A stretch of 64,000 nucleotides of DNA from Arthrobacter sp. S39 (GCF_004320525.1 NZ_SIHX01000010.1:99247-163246), one strand, 5' to 3'; shown: positions 8,085 to 17,559, counted from the first letter of the stretch. The notes: generated from the sequence alone by a model not told the origin. A program made the numbers and translations.

Positions 8085-9053
8085 TTAGAAGACCGCCAGG
8101 GGGTTTACGGGCGAACCTGTGCCGCGGGGAATGTTGAGGGGGGCGACGACGAACATGAACCGGTAACGGTCCTCTTCGGCGCAGGCGGTGCCGAGTGCTT
8201 CGAGATCGAGGTTGTCCAGCAGGGGCAGTCCCATCGCGGTGATCGCCAGAATGTGGATCGGGGAGTGGATGCCGGGGGTGGGGGAGGGGCGGACATCGGA
8301 GTCGCCGTCGCCGCCCAGGACGCTGATGCCGCGCTCGGCCAGCAGGGGCATGCAGTCAACGTGCAGCCCTGCACTCAGGTCGGAGGAGTCCCAGATACCG
8401 AGCTCGTGGGTCCGGCGGAAATGTCCGGTCCGGATCAGGACGGCGTCACCGGCGGTGATCTTCACACCCAGTTTCTCCTCTGCGGCCAGGATGTCTTCCG
8501 CGTGGATGGCAGTGCCGGGTTCCAGCCAGGGAACGTCGAACAGGACGGTGAAGTCCAGCAACACGCCAGGTGCCACCAGCGAGCCAAGGGAACTGACCGA
8601 ACCAAAGTCCGCTCCAGTGGCCGTTACGACATCCTTGGAGGTTTGCCCGTCGTAGAGCAGGCCCTTATAAGCGATGTGGCTGAGGGCATCCAGGTGGCTC
8701 ACGGCTTTTCCGTGGTAGTCGACACCGATGAAGTCCTTGTTGCAGGACGGCTCCGGCGCTTCGCGGACGCCGAGGTCTGTCATGTAGTGCAGGGCCGGGT
8801 TCGCGTTGGAGGGTCCGCTGACGGTGTTCCACGGCAAAGCCGTTGTCACCACCCGGCCGCTGCGGACCAGGGCGGCGGCTTCAACGACGGAGGCGGAGGC
8901 GACCGTTTGCCATGCGCCTGCCGACGGGTTGCTGTAGGTGCCCCAGGTCTTCACCTCCTCGAATACACGTTCAAAGTCCTCCTGGGTGACAGAGGGTCCG
9001 TTCCTGGTGGGGCTTCGGTAGGGTGAACCAGCCCTGATATCTTCCGCGCACAC
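8085..9053 (-). CDS. Cyclase family protein (kynurenine formamidase-like metal hydrolase)
   Basis: This is a 322-residue putative metal-dependent hydrolase. The metal-binding signature is DYHGKAVSHLDALSH, equivalent to the HxGTHxDxxxH motif of the cyclase/kynurenine formamidase family. I place the start at the GTG at 9053 because AAGGAG lies six bases upstream. The open frame extends further, to 9227, but without family homology. It is the first gene of the leftward operon, divergent from the IclR gene, with the operator-like palindrome at 9182-9197 in between. Family members open cyclic amides or lactones; a lactonase-like role in sugar-acid breakdown is possible. Confidence 0.8.
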   Translation of the reverse strand: MCAEDIRAGSPYRSPTRNGPSVTQEDFERVFEEVKTWGTYSNPSAGAWQTVASASVVEAAALVRSGRVVTTALPWNTVSGPSNANPALHYMTDLGVREAPEPSCNKDFIGVDYHGKAVSHLDALSHIAYKGLLYDGQTSKDVVTATGADFGSVSSLGSLVAPGVLLDFTVLFDVPWLEPGTAIHAEDILAAEEKLGVKITAGDAVLIRTGHFRRTHELGIWDSSDLSAGLHVDCMPLLAERGISVLGGDGDSDVRPSPTPGIHSPIHILAITAMGLPLLDNLDLEALGTACAEEDRYRFMFVVAPLNIPRGTGSPVNPLAVF

Positions 9054-9181
9054 GGTGTACTCCTTGAAAAATGGGGGCCGTCCGGGAACACGGGCAGGAC
9101 GCCTGAAAGAATGTCCCGGGGCCATAAAAAGGTGCCACCGGTTCCTGATGGGGACTGGGAGGGGGTGACTCCGCAATGATA

Positions 9182-9197
9182 AACCAATATACTGGCA
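9182..9197. promoter_or_regulatory. IclR operator-like site in the divergent intergenic region
   Basis: AACCAA-TATA-CTGGCA matches one half of the better palindrome GACCAA-N4-TTGGTC at 10101-10116 (5 of 6 bases in the left arm, weaker in the right). It lies between the cyclase-family start and the IclR start and is best explained as a binding site for that IclR protein. Confidence 0.5.
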
Positions 9198-9252
9198 TAA
9201 AGTCAAGATTTTGGACAGCATCACCAATTATTCACGGATGGGGAAGTCAAAC

Positions 9253-10053
9253 ATGACGGCAGAGACAGCGACTGAAGTTGGCGCCAACGCGCAGGGTTCG
9301 GTTCCCGCGATTACCCGCGGGATGGCCATATTGGAACTGGTTGCGGCGGCGGGACAGGCGGGTGCGAGCGTTCCCGAACTGGCCAAGTCCATGAATCTGG
9401 CCAAGTCTTCCACCGCCAACATCTGCGCAGCGCTTGAAGGCGAAGGCATGCTGAGGCGCTCGGACGGCCGCCTTACCCTGGGCCGGAGGATCTTGTCCCT
9501 GGCGGGCGATTACCTCCGCTCGGCAGACCAGCTCGCAGAGTTTTATGCGTTGTGCCGCCGCTCCAGGCTCATCTCCCGCGAGGCGGCGCGGCTCGCCCTG
9601 CTGGATGGCACCGATGTGCTTTATCTGGCGCGATATGAGGGCACTAACCCCATCCGCCTAACTGCCAACATCGGTGACCGTTTCCCTGCCCACGTTACTG
9701 CGACCGGCAAGGCGGTGCTGGCCACCCTGCCAGAGGCGGTGGTGGAGGACCGGTACCGCGGCAAGACATTTGTGCCCTTCACGGCCAAGTCCCTGACGAG
9801 CCTGCCTGAGCTGATGGCTGAGCTGCACAGTTCCCGGCAGCGGGGCTATTTTATGGATGACGAGGAAACCAATATCGGTGTTGTCTGCTTTGCCGTGCCC
9901 GTAGTGAATCTTCCGGGTGAGCCTGCGCAGTTCGCCATCAGCGCCACCCTGCTCAAGGCCCGGGCTGATGAGCTGGACCATGGAGAAATCGTTTCCGAAC
10001 TGCAGCAGATCGCGCGCGCTTTGGCTAACCCGTTGAGTGCACAGTCGCTCTGA
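9253..10053 (+). CDS. IclR family transcriptional regulator
   Basis: This is a 266-residue regulator with an N-terminal winged helix (AITRGMAILELVAAAGQAGASVPELAKSM onward) and a C-terminal effector domain. That domain contains the FPAHVTATGKAVLATLP stretch typical of IclR proteins. The ATG at 9253 has GGGGAAG seven bases upstream. It is divergent from the cyclase-family operon and precedes the ABC transporter. Palindromes with GACCAA/TTGGTC arms on both sides of the gene suggest it represses both transcription units until a sugar-acid metabolite binds. Confidence 0.9.
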   Translation: MTAETATEVGANAQGSVPAITRGMAILELVAAAGQAGASVPELAKSMNLAKSSTANICAALEGEGMLRRSDGRLTLGRRILSLAGDYLRSADQLAEFYALCRRSRLISREAARLALLDGTDVLYLARYEGTNPIRLTANIGDRFPAHVTATGKAVLATLPEAVVEDRYRGKTFVPFTAKSLTSLPELMAELHSSRQRGYFMDDEETNIGVVCFAVPVVNLPGEPAQFAISATLLKARADELDHGEIVSELQQIARALANPLSAQSL

Positions 10054-10100
10054 CGCCCTATTTTCAGCTCGCTCCAAGGTGCCACTTCAAATCGGCTCTT

Positions 10101-10135
10101 GACCAATATGTTGGTCTTAGTACAAGATATTGGTC
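10101..10135 (+). promoter_or_regulatory. Tandem IclR-type operators upstream of the ABC transporter
   Basis: GACCAA-TATG-TTGGTC (10101-10116) is a palindrome with perfect 6-base arms. A second copy, GTACAA-GATA-TTGGTC (10120-10135), has a perfect right arm and is centred 19 bases away. They lie 60-95 bases before the ATP-binding protein start. The spacing suggests two dimers on nearly the same face of the helix. Confidence 0.6.
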
Positions 10136-10195
10136 AGAGGGTCATTGGTGACCCACCCAGAAATTTACGCAGCACTGGGGCTGCAAGGAGCGAAC

Positions 10196-11701
10196 ATGGG
10201 ACTCACCTCTCCCGCGGTGCCGCTGATCCAGATCGAAAAATTATCAAAGCGCTTTGGCGTCAACGCGGCCTTACAGGACGTCGACCTGACGCTGGATGCC
10301 GGCAGCATCCACGCATTGCTCGGTCAGAACGGCGCGGGCAAATCCACCCTCATCAAAATCCTGTCAGGGCTGTACACCCTCACAAGCGGCAGTGTCACCG
10401 TCGGCGGACACCTGCTGGGAACACCGGAAGCTACCGAGAACATGGCCTTCATTCACCAGGACCTGGGCCTGGTGGACTCGATGACCATCGCCGAGAACAT
10501 TGCGCTGGGTACCGGCTTTGGCCGCTCGGGTGGCTTCATTTCCTGGCGCCAGGTCCGCGACGACGCCGCGGAGGCACTCCAGACCGTGGCCTCGCACCTC
10601 GAACCCGACCGGTACGTTTCAGAACTGACACGGGCGGACAAATCCCTGGTCGCCATCGCCAGGGCGCTGGCTTCGAACGCCTCTGTGATCGTCCTGGATG
10701 AACCCACTGCCAGCCTTCCCGCAGCAGATTCCCGCAAGCTTTTTGACGTGCTGGAGAAATTGCGAAGCAACGGGCACGGGCTGCTGTACGTGAGCCACCG
10801 GCTCGACGAAGTTTTCGCCATCTCGGACACCGTCACAGTGCTGCGGGACGGCCGGCTCATCCACAGCGGTCCCATCGCCGGGAAATCCCCGCGCGAGCTC
10901 GTGGTGGATATCGTCGGCCACAAACCAGTCAGCTATACCTCGGGCAACGGCATCCAGCCGGAGGCGGAACGTTTGGTCGTCGAAGAACTCAGCACCCCGC
11001 AGACAAAGGCCATTTCCTTTTCGGTCCGTGCAGGCGAGGTTGTGGGCATGGTGGGGCTGACCGGTGCCGGGCACATGGAGCTGGGGCGCGCCCTGGCCGG
11101 AGCGCACAGGATAACGTCCGGCAGCGCCCGGCTCGACTCGACCGACTACCACCCGCGGACACCGGCAGAAGCCGTGGACGCAGGCGTCGGTTTCGTCACC
11201 AGCAACAGGATGGAAGAGGGCTGCGCTCCGGAGCTGTCGCTGCGGGAGAACTTCCTGCCCAATCCGGGGATCCGTTCCAAGAACCCGTTCGCGTGGACCC
11301 GCCCCCGCAAGGAACGGGAATTGGCAGGCCAGCTCGTCGAGCGGTACGGCGTCAGGCCGGCATTGACCGAAGTAGCAATCGCCACGCTGTCCGGCGGCAA
11401 TCAGCAGAAAATCATGATCGGCAGGTGGCTCAGTACACGGAGGAAACTCATCATCCTCGAGGAACCCACCGCCGGCGTGGACGTCGGCGCCAAAGCCGAC
11501 ATCTACACCCTCCTGGAAGAGTCCCTCGCGGCCGGACTCGCAGTCCTGATGATCTCAACCGACTTCGAAGAAGTCGCCAACGTCTGCCACCGTGCACTCG
11601 TTTTTGTCCAGGGAACCGTCACCGCGGAGCTATCCGGCGCTGACCTGACCATTTCAAACCTCACTGCGGCGGCCTCCGGTGCTGCTCTCACTTCGGAGTA
11701 A
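10196..11701 (+). CDS. Sugar ABC transporter ATP-binding protein (RbsA/XylG type, two ATPase domains)
   Basis: This 501-residue protein contains two fused nucleotide-binding domains, as in ribose/xylose importers. The first has a full Walker A (GQNGAGKST) and Walker B (VIVLDEPTASLP) but an unusual signature region reading ELTRADKSLVAIARAL. The second has a degenerate Walker A (VGLTGAGHMELG) but a good signature LSGGNQQKIMIGRWL. One competent site per half is normal in this family. The ATG at 10196 has AAGGAG six bases upstream. It is followed by its permease and binding protein. The substrate may be a sugar or sugar acid given the dehydrogenases downstream. Confidence 0.93.
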   Translation: MGLTSPAVPLIQIEKLSKRFGVNAALQDVDLTLDAGSIHALLGQNGAGKSTLIKILSGLYTLTSGSVTVGGHLLGTPEATENMAFIHQDLGLVDSMTIAENIALGTGFGRSGGFISWRQVRDDAAEALQTVASHLEPDRYVSELTRADKSLVAIARALASNASVIVLDEPTASLPAADSRKLFDVLEKLRSNGHGLLYVSHRLDEVFAISDTVTVLRDGRLIHSGPIAGKSPRELVVDIVGHKPVSYTSGNGIQPEAERLVVEELSTPQTKAISFSVRAGEVVGMVGLTGAGHMELGRALAGAHRITSGSARLDSTDYHPRTPAEAVDAGVGFVTSNRMEEGCAPELSLRENFLPNPGIRSKNPFAWTRPRKERELAGQLVERYGVRPALTEVAIATLSGGNQQKIMIGRWLSTRRKLIILEEPTAGVDVGAKADIYTLLEESLAAGLAVLMISTDFEEVANVCHRALVFVQGTVTAELSGADLTISNLTAAASGAALTSE

Positions 11702-11708
11702 TCCTCAC

Positions 11709-12815
11709 ATGACCCAGCTAAAGACCAGCCGCCAACGCGGCGGCGCGGCCCACCTCCTCGGGCCCTACGGCCTCGTCCTGATCCTGGTGGTACTGTTCGC
11801 AGTATTCGCCCTGATCCTCCCGCAGACCTTCCTCTCAGGCCGCAACTTCAACGCCATCCTCAGCAACCAGGCCATCCCTGCACTGCTGGCGCTGGGAGCC
11901 ATGATCCCCATCGCCACCGGAAAATTCGATCTCTCCATCGGGTATGGCCTTGGGCTCTCGCACGTGATCGTCCTCAAGCTGATCGTGGACGGCAACATGC
12001 CTTGGGGCATAGCCGCCCTGGTGGCCATCGGGGTGATGGCACTGGTGGGAGTGGTCAACGGCCTCCTGGTCGAATTCGGGCAGATCGACTCCTTCGTTGC
12101 CACCCTGGGAACGGGAACCGTGTTGTACGCCATCACCGGAGCCATCACCAACGGTGCGCGCGTCGTGCCGGGGGACGGCGGCCTGCCCGTCTCCTTCAAG
12201 GACCTCTACGACTCCAAGATCGCCGGAGTTCCGATTGTCGCGGTGTACCTGCTGATCGTCGCGGTGATTCTGTGGATCCTGTTTGAACGGCTTCCGCTGG
12301 GACGCTACTTCTACGTACTTGGCTCCAACCCGCGGGCAGCGGCCCTGATGGGGATTCCGACTAAAAGGTACTCCATCTACGCCTTCGCCTTCTCCGCCGT
12401 GGTCACCGGTGTGGCCGGGGTGCTTCTCGCCTCCCAGCAGCAGATCGGAAACCCCAGCGTCGGCATGGACTACCTGCTGCCAGCCTTTGTGGGAGCACTG
12501 CTGGGAGCTACAGCCATCAAGCCCGGACGCGCCAACGTGATCGGGACCCTGGTAGCGGTCATCACGCTGGCCATCGGCTTGGCCGGCATCTCCCAGCTGG
12601 GCGCCCAGTTCTGGGTCACCCCGCTCTTCAACGGCGTCACCCTGCTAATCGCCGTCGGCCTGGCAGGATACTCCGCCCGCCGCAAACTCCGGGCCGGGGC
12701 GGTGGCCGCCCCGCCGCCCACACTGCCCAAAGCGGACGACGCCGGGCCCTCGGCTCCCGCGGGACCTGCCACTACCGCTGCGCTTCCGCCGGCCCCTGCC
12801 ATCACCGCCCTCTAG
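11709..12815 (+). CDS. Sugar ABC transporter permease (RbsC type)
   Basis: This is a 368-residue inner-membrane permease with 8-10 hydrophobic segments. The IATGKFDLSIGYGLGLSHV segment and GLLVEFGQIDSFVATLGTGTVLYAITG are typical of the ribose/xylose/autoinducer-2 permease family. The final ~40 residues are a proline/alanine-rich cytoplasmic tail, longer than usual. The ATG is seven bases after the ATPase stop, with GGAG overlapping that stop region. It pairs with the two-domain ATPase and the lipoprotein at 12901. Confidence 0.92.
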   Translation: MTQLKTSRQRGGAAHLLGPYGLVLILVVLFAVFALILPQTFLSGRNFNAILSNQAIPALLALGAMIPIATGKFDLSIGYGLGLSHVIVLKLIVDGNMPWGIAALVAIGVMALVGVVNGLLVEFGQIDSFVATLGTGTVLYAITGAITNGARVVPGDGGLPVSFKDLYDSKIAGVPIVAVYLLIVAVILWILFERLPLGRYFYVLGSNPRAAALMGIPTKRYSIYAFAFSAVVTGVAGVLLASQQQIGNPSVGMDYLLPAFVGALLGATAIKPGRANVIGTLVAVITLAIGLAGISQLGAQFWVTPLFNGVTLLIAVGLAGYSARRKLRAGAVAAPPPTLPKADDAGPSAPAGPATTAALPPAPAITAL

Positions 12816-12900
12816 CCTGACCGGCACCACTGACCCATCACACCCAAGAACTGAACAGGCACCACCTCAGGCACTTCCCCCTTGACTGAAAGGCTTCACC

Positions 12901-14046
12901 ATGAACCACTCCGCTCCCCGGCTGCTGCTCGCCGCCGGCGCCATCATGGCCCTTGGGCTCACAGCCTGCACCAGCGGCTCTTCCGAATCAGCTTCCGCCG
13001 GCGCGACGGCTGCAGGGGACAGCGGCTGTGCCGACGTCGTCGCCACCGCTCAAAAGGCCGTAGACGCGGCGTCCAAATCGGACACACCGTGGGACGGCCC
13101 CACGACGGGCCCTACGGCTGCATCCGGAAAGACGCTGGTCTACGTGGCCCAGTCCATGACCAACCCCGGCGTGGCCGGGGTGGCAAAGGGCCTGCAGGAA
13201 GCGGCCGCAGCCATCGGCTGGAACGTCAAGGTCATCGACGGCCTCGGAACCCCGGCGGGGATCCAAAGCGCCTTCAGCCAGGCCCTGACCATCAAGCCGG
13301 ACGGCATCGTTATCGGCGGTTTTGATCCCAAGACCACGGCAGCCCAGGTCGCGGAGGCGAACGCTGCCAAGATCCCGCTGGCCGCCTGGCAGGCCCTTTC
13401 AACGCCGGGCCCCAGCACCGACCCGCTGCTGTTCACCAACATCACCACGAAGGTTGAAGACGTCGCCAAAATCAGCGCCGATTACGTCATCGCGAAATCG
13501 AACGGCAACGCCGGCGTCGTGATCTTCACGGACTCCTCCATCCCGTTCGCCGAAGGCAAATCACAGATGATCAGGAAGGAACTGGAAACCTGTTCCGGGA
13601 TCAAGGTCCTGGAATATGACAATGTCCCGCTCTCGGACGTCAGTGCCCGGATGCCGCAGGAAGTATCCTCGCTGCTGAGCAAGCACAACGAAGCCTGGAC
13701 GTACTCGGTGGCCATCAATGACGTTTACTACGAAAACGCTGCCGCCGCCTTGCGGGCAGGCGGCGTGAAGGCAGGCGGCGCACCCTTCAACGTGGGGGCC
13801 GGCGACGGTGACTCCTCAGCACTTCAGCGCATCAAGGCCGATGACTACCAGGCCGCAACCGTCCCGTCACCGCTGAAGTCCGAGGGCTGGCAAATCGTGG
13901 ACGAGCTCAACCGCGCCTTCAGCGGCCAGCCCGCCAGCGGCTACGTGCCTCAGATCCACGTGTCCACCAAAGAAAACACCACTGCCACGGATGCCTGGGA
14001 TCCAGCAGGCTACCAGGACGCTTACCGCGCAATCTGGGGTAAGTAA
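12901..14046 (+). CDS. Sugar ABC transporter substrate-binding lipoprotein
   Basis: This is a 381-residue periplasmic-binding-protein type 1 domain protein anchored as a lipoprotein. The signal peptide ends in LGLTAC (lipobox cysteine at residue 23), followed by a Ser/Ala-rich linker. The VYVAQSMTNPGVAGVAKGLQEAAAAIGW start of the domain and the IKPDGIVIGGFD segment match ribose/xylose-type receptors. It ends the ABC gene set (ATPase-permease-receptor order). It delivers the ligand to the RbsC-type permease. Confidence 0.92.
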   Translation: MNHSAPRLLLAAGAIMALGLTACTSGSSESASAGATAAGDSGCADVVATAQKAVDAASKSDTPWDGPTTGPTAASGKTLVYVAQSMTNPGVAGVAKGLQEAAAAIGWNVKVIDGLGTPAGIQSAFSQALTIKPDGIVIGGFDPKTTAAQVAEANAAKIPLAAWQALSTPGPSTDPLLFTNITTKVEDVAKISADYVIAKSNGNAGVVIFTDSSIPFAEGKSQMIRKELETCSGIKVLEYDNVPLSDVSARMPQEVSSLLSKHNEAWTYSVAINDVYYENAAAALRAGGVKAGGAPFNVGAGDGDSSALQRIKADDYQAATVPSPLKSEGWQIVDELNRAFSGQPASGYVPQIHVSTKENTTATDAWDPAGYQDAYRAIWGK

Positions 14047-14120
14047 ACCGGGGCACTTTCGGGAAATTATCCCTTCGCTAATGTAAATACGGGCTCCGGC
14101 CCGGGAACCAAGGTTGGAAA

Positions 14121-15131
14121 TTGAACAACAACATCACCCCGCAGGCCACCGGCCCGGCGAATGGCACCACCGTTCCACGCAGTGCCGGCTTCGTCGGACT
14201 GGGGCTCATGGGTGCCCCCATGGCCGCCAATCTGCTCAAGGCGGGGTGGTCGGTCACAGCATGGAACCGTTCCACTGCTGCCGTGGATGCCTTCGTTCGC
14301 CTCGGGGGAGCGCGCGTCAAGAACGTCGCAGCCCTCCGGGACGAGCCGGTGATCATCTTTATGCTCCCTGACCTGTCATTCATCGAGGAGGCCTCCGCCG
14401 GCCTCCTCGCTGAATGGCGGTTGGCGCCGCCACGGCCAGGAACGCTTGTGGTGGTCATGAGCAGCGTTTCGCCGGTAGGTGTCAAGGCTTTCGGCCTTGC
14501 CGTCGCCGAAGCCAGCGGCGGGAACGCCACCGTGTTGGACGCTCCGGTCAGCGGAGGCACAGCCGGGGCGGTTGACGGCACGCTGGCGATCATGGCCGGC
14601 GGTCCGGCTGAGCATTTTGAGCGGCTCCGGCCGGTCCTCGAGGCGATGGGCACCATGGTCAGGCGGCTGGGCGAACTCGGTTCCGGGTCCCTGGCCAAAG
14701 CGTGCAACCAACTGATCGTCGGAACCACGACGGCGGCGCTTGCCGAGGCCGCCGAACTCGCCGAACGCTCCGGCATGGAGGTCGAATCCCTCTTTGAAGT
14801 GCTTTCCGGCGGCCTTGCGGCGAGCAGGGTGCTCGAATTCGTCGGACCTCGCCTGGCCGCCAAGGACTATGCGCCCACCGGGCCGGCGAAGTTCATGCAC
14901 AAAGATCTTTCCTTTGTGCTGGCAAGCGCCGCCGCTGCGGGTGCCACCGTGCCGATGGCGACGGCCGCCGTTGCACTTTACGGTGAACTCAAGGACCAGG
15001 GACTGGGCGATCTGGACCTGGCGGTGGTGCGGCAAACCATCGCCAACCTTAGCGCTGCCGGAGCTGACACCGCAGCAGTACCCGGTACAGCAGCCCGCAC
15101 GACAGCCACTGCCCAGGAGACAACACCATGA
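14121..15131 (+). CDS. NAD(P)-dependent oxidoreductase, 3-hydroxyisobutyrate / tartronate-semialdehyde reductase family
   Basis: This is a 336-residue beta-hydroxyacid dehydrogenase. The N-terminal Rossmann motif GFVGLGLMGAPMAANLLKAG, the DAPVSGGTAGA substrate loop and the catalytic lysine segment GSGSLAKACNQLI are the family signatures. The start is probably the TTG at 14121, with AAGG upstream; no in-frame ATG lies near the Rossmann motif. It follows the ABC importer and overlaps the SDR gene by four bases. Likely reactions are reduction of a 3-carbon semialdehyde or oxidation of a 3-hydroxy acid. Confidence 0.85.
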   Translation: MNNNITPQATGPANGTTVPRSAGFVGLGLMGAPMAANLLKAGWSVTAWNRSTAAVDAFVRLGGARVKNVAALRDEPVIIFMLPDLSFIEEASAGLLAEWRLAPPRPGTLVVVMSSVSPVGVKAFGLAVAEASGGNATVLDAPVSGGTAGAVDGTLAIMAGGPAEHFERLRPVLEAMGTMVRRLGELGSGSLAKACNQLIVGTTTAALAEAAELAERSGMEVESLFEVLSGGLAASRVLEFVGPRLAAKDYAPTGPAKFMHKDLSFVLASAAAAGATVPMATAAVALYGELKDQGLGDLDLAVVRQTIANLSAAGADTAAVPGTAARTTATAQETTP

Positions 15132-15898
15132 GCTCACTCTTTGACCTGACCGGGAAGGTTGCCCTGGTGACCGGCTCCAGCAGGGGGATCGGTAACGCTT
15201 TGGCGCGGGCGTTGGCCGACGCCGGTGCGACGGTGGTGCTGAACGGCATTAATGCCGGGCGGCTCAAGGACGCGGCGGCGGCGATGGCTGCGGAGTATGC
15301 GCCGGGCCGGGTGCACAGTATCGCCTTTGATGTCACCTCCGATGCTGAGGCGGCGCGGGGTGTTGGGTGGGTGGAGGAGCATGTGGGGCCGTTGGAGATC
15401 CTGGTGAACAATGCCGGGATCCAGCACCGGGTGCCGATGCTTGACCTGGACGTGAAGGATTGGGAGCGGGTGATTTCCACGGACCTGACGAGCGCGTTTC
15501 TGGTGGGGCGGGAGGCTGCCCGGCACATGATCCGCCGGGGCCACGGGAAGATCATCAACATCTGTTCGGTCCAGACCGATCTGGCCCGTCCGACGATCGC
15601 CCCGTATGTTGCGGCGAAGGGCGGGCTGCGGAACCTGACCCGTGCCATGACCGCCGAGTGGGCGGGTTCGGGGTTGCAGATCAACGGGATCGCGCCGGGT
15701 TACATCCACACCGAGATGACGCAGAACCTGGTGGATGATGAGCAGTTCAATGCGTGGATCCTGGGGCGGACGCCGGCGCACCGGTGGGGCACGGTGCAGG
15801 ACCTGGCCGGGCCTGCGGTGTGGCTGGCCTCGGCCGGCTCGGATTTTGTGAGCGGGCAGACGATCTTTATCGACGGCGGAATGACGGTGGTGGTCTGA
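15128..15898 (+). CDS. SDR family oxidoreductase, gluconate 5-dehydrogenase-like
   Basis: This is a 256-residue classical short-chain dehydrogenase. It shows the TGSSRGIGNALARALA cofactor motif, NNAG (residues ~89-92), a Ser in NICSVQ, and the Tyr-x-x-x-Lys pair in YVAAKGG. Overall pattern and context match gluconate 5-dehydrogenase (5-keto-D-gluconate reductase). It overlaps the preceding oxidoreductase (ATGA) and the following zinc dehydrogenase (TGATG), so it is tightly coupled in an idonate/gluconate cluster. Confidence 0.87.
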   Translation: MSSLFDLTGKVALVTGSSRGIGNALARALADAGATVVLNGINAGRLKDAAAAMAAEYAPGRVHSIAFDVTSDAEAARGVGWVEEHVGPLEILVNNAGIQHRVPMLDLDVKDWERVISTDLTSAFLVGREAARHMIRRGHGKIINICSVQTDLARPTIAPYVAAKGGLRNLTRAMTAEWAGSGLQINGIAPGYIHTEMTQNLVDDEQFNAWILGRTPAHRWGTVQDLAGPAVWLASAGSDFVSGQTIFIDGGMTVVV

Positions 15899-17013
15899 TG
15901 CCCGCGAACATAACACTCCCCGAGTCGGGGCTGGCCGTAGTGGCCCACGCCGCCGGTGGCCTCCGCATTGAGGACATTCCCTTGGTGCCGCCGCATCCCG
16001 ACCAGGCTGTTGTCGAAATAGCCTATGGCGGGATCTGCGGCTCAGATTTGCACTATTGGCTGCACGGTGCGGCCGGAGAGTCGGTGCTGAAAGCGCCCAT
16101 GGTGCTCGGACACGAAATCGTGGGCGTGGTGGTCCGCGCCGCGGCAGACGGAACGGGCCCGGCAGAGGGCTCCGCCGTTGCCGTGCATCCAGCAACCCCC
16201 GGCCCCGGCCCAGGCCCCGGGGTCGTCAAATACCCCGAAGACCGGCCCAACCTTTCACCGGGCTGCACGTACCTGGGCAGTGCGGCCCGCTACCCGCACA
16301 CGGACGGCGCGTTCAGCCGGTATGCCAACCTTCCAACCCGGATGCTGCGGGTATTGCCGGATGGCCTGGACCTGCGCACGACGGCCCTGATCGAGCCCGC
16401 CAGCGTGGCCTGGCACGCAGTCTCAAGGGCCGGTGACGTTCGGGGGAAGACTGCCCTCGTGATCGGCAGCGGCCCCATCGGCGCCCTGACCGTTGCGGTG
16501 CTCAAACGCGCCGGCGCGGCCCGGATCACCGCCGTCGACATGCATCCCAGGCCGCTGGAGATCGCACAGGCCGTCGGAGCGGACGAGGTCCTGATGGCCA
16601 CTGATGTGGAGGCGATCGCGGCCGTTCAGGCCGACGTCGTGATTGAATCCTCCGGCAGCCACCACGGCCTGGCCTCCGCGATCCAGGGCGCCGCCCGCGG
16701 CGGGAAGGTCGTGATGGTCGGCCTCCTGCCGTCAGGGCCGCAGCCGGTCCTGATCTCCCTGGCCATCACCCGGGAACTGGACCTCAAAGGCTCGTTCCGG
16801 TTCAATGACGAGATCGACGACGTCATCACAGCGCTGGCTGACGGCTCCCTTTTTGTTGACCCCGTCGTTACCCATGTCTTCCCCCTGGAACGCGGGCTTG
16901 AGGCGTTCGAAACAGCCAAGGACTCGGCCGGGTCCGGCAAGGTCCTGCTGAGCTTCGCTCCGGTGGCGCTGGGAACTGTGCCGCTCCCTACAGGTGATTG
17001 GAGTGCCCTGTGA
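15898..17013 (+). CDS. Zinc-dependent alcohol dehydrogenase, L-idonate 5-dehydrogenase-like
   Basis: This is a 371-residue medium-chain dehydrogenase. Catalytic zinc ligands are visible in GGICGSDLHYW and VLGHEIVGVV, and the cofactor motif is VIGSGPIGALTVAVLKRAGA. The structural-zinc cysteine cluster is not obvious. Family and context (5-ketogluconate reductase upstream, gluconokinase downstream) support L-idonate to 5-ketogluconate oxidation. The ATG overlaps the SDR stop by one base. Other polyol dehydrogenase activities cannot be excluded. Confidence 0.85.
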   Translation: MPANITLPESGLAVVAHAAGGLRIEDIPLVPPHPDQAVVEIAYGGICGSDLHYWLHGAAGESVLKAPMVLGHEIVGVVVRAAADGTGPAEGSAVAVHPATPGPGPGPGVVKYPEDRPNLSPGCTYLGSAARYPHTDGAFSRYANLPTRMLRVLPDGLDLRTTALIEPASVAWHAVSRAGDVRGKTALVIGSGPIGALTVAVLKRAGAARITAVDMHPRPLEIAQAVGADEVLMATDVEAIAAVQADVVIESSGSHHGLASAIQGAARGGKVVMVGLLPSGPQPVLISLAITRELDLKGSFRFNDEIDDVITALADGSLFVDPVVTHVFPLERGLEAFETAKDSAGSGKVLLSFAPVALGTVPLPTGDWSAL

Positions 17014-17540
17014 ACGTGGCGATCCGCCCCATGGTGGTCATGGGTGTGTCGGGAAGCGGAAAGAGCGTCCTGGGTGCAGCGCTCGGAGAGAGCCTCGGCA
17101 TTGCCTTCATCGATGCCGATGACCTTCATCCGACGTCGAACAAGGCGCTGATGGCAGCGGGTATTCCGCTGACTGATGCGGACAGAATCCCGTGGCTGGG
17201 GGTGGTTGGGTCAACCATTGCCGGCGGCGTCCGCGACGGAGAGCCGAGTGTTGTTGCCTGCTCGGCGCTCAAACGCTCCTACCGCGATCTGTTGCGGAGC
17301 CACGTGCCTGACCTGGTCCTGGTTTACATTGACGGTGAGGCGGACACCATCGCGCACCGGCTCGAAACGCGGGAGCACGAGTTTATGCCCGCAACGCTTC
17401 TGGCCTCCCAGCTTGCGACGCTGGAACCACCGGCGGCGGACGAGGCGCATATCCGGGTTCCGGCGGAGCTGACGGTGGCGGAAGCCGTGGGCCTTGTCCG
17501 AAGCGCGCTCCAGGCGCCCGCTCCCGCCCGGCAGCCTTGA
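17010..17540 (+). CDS. gntK: Gluconokinase
   Basis: This is a 176-residue gluconate kinase, phosphorylating D-gluconate to 6-phosphogluconate. The P-loop VMGVSGSGKSVLGAALG is at the N-terminus. It is followed by IDADDLHPTSNKALMAAGIPLTDADR and ACSALKRSYRDLLR, both diagnostic for the GntK family. I use the GTG overlapping the previous stop, with GGAG upstream; a longer TTG start at 16998 is possible. Its product enters the pentose phosphate or Entner-Doudoroff route, closing the idonate/gluconate pathway. Confidence 0.93.
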   Translation: MNVAIRPMVVMGVSGSGKSVLGAALGESLGIAFIDADDLHPTSNKALMAAGIPLTDADRIPWLGVVGSTIAGGVRDGEPSVVACSALKRSYRDLLRSHVPDLVLVYIDGEADTIAHRLETREHEFMPATLLASQLATLEPPAADEAHIRVPAELTVAEAVGLVRSALQAPAPARQP

Positions 17541-17559
17541 CCTCGCCGGGCTGAGCGCC

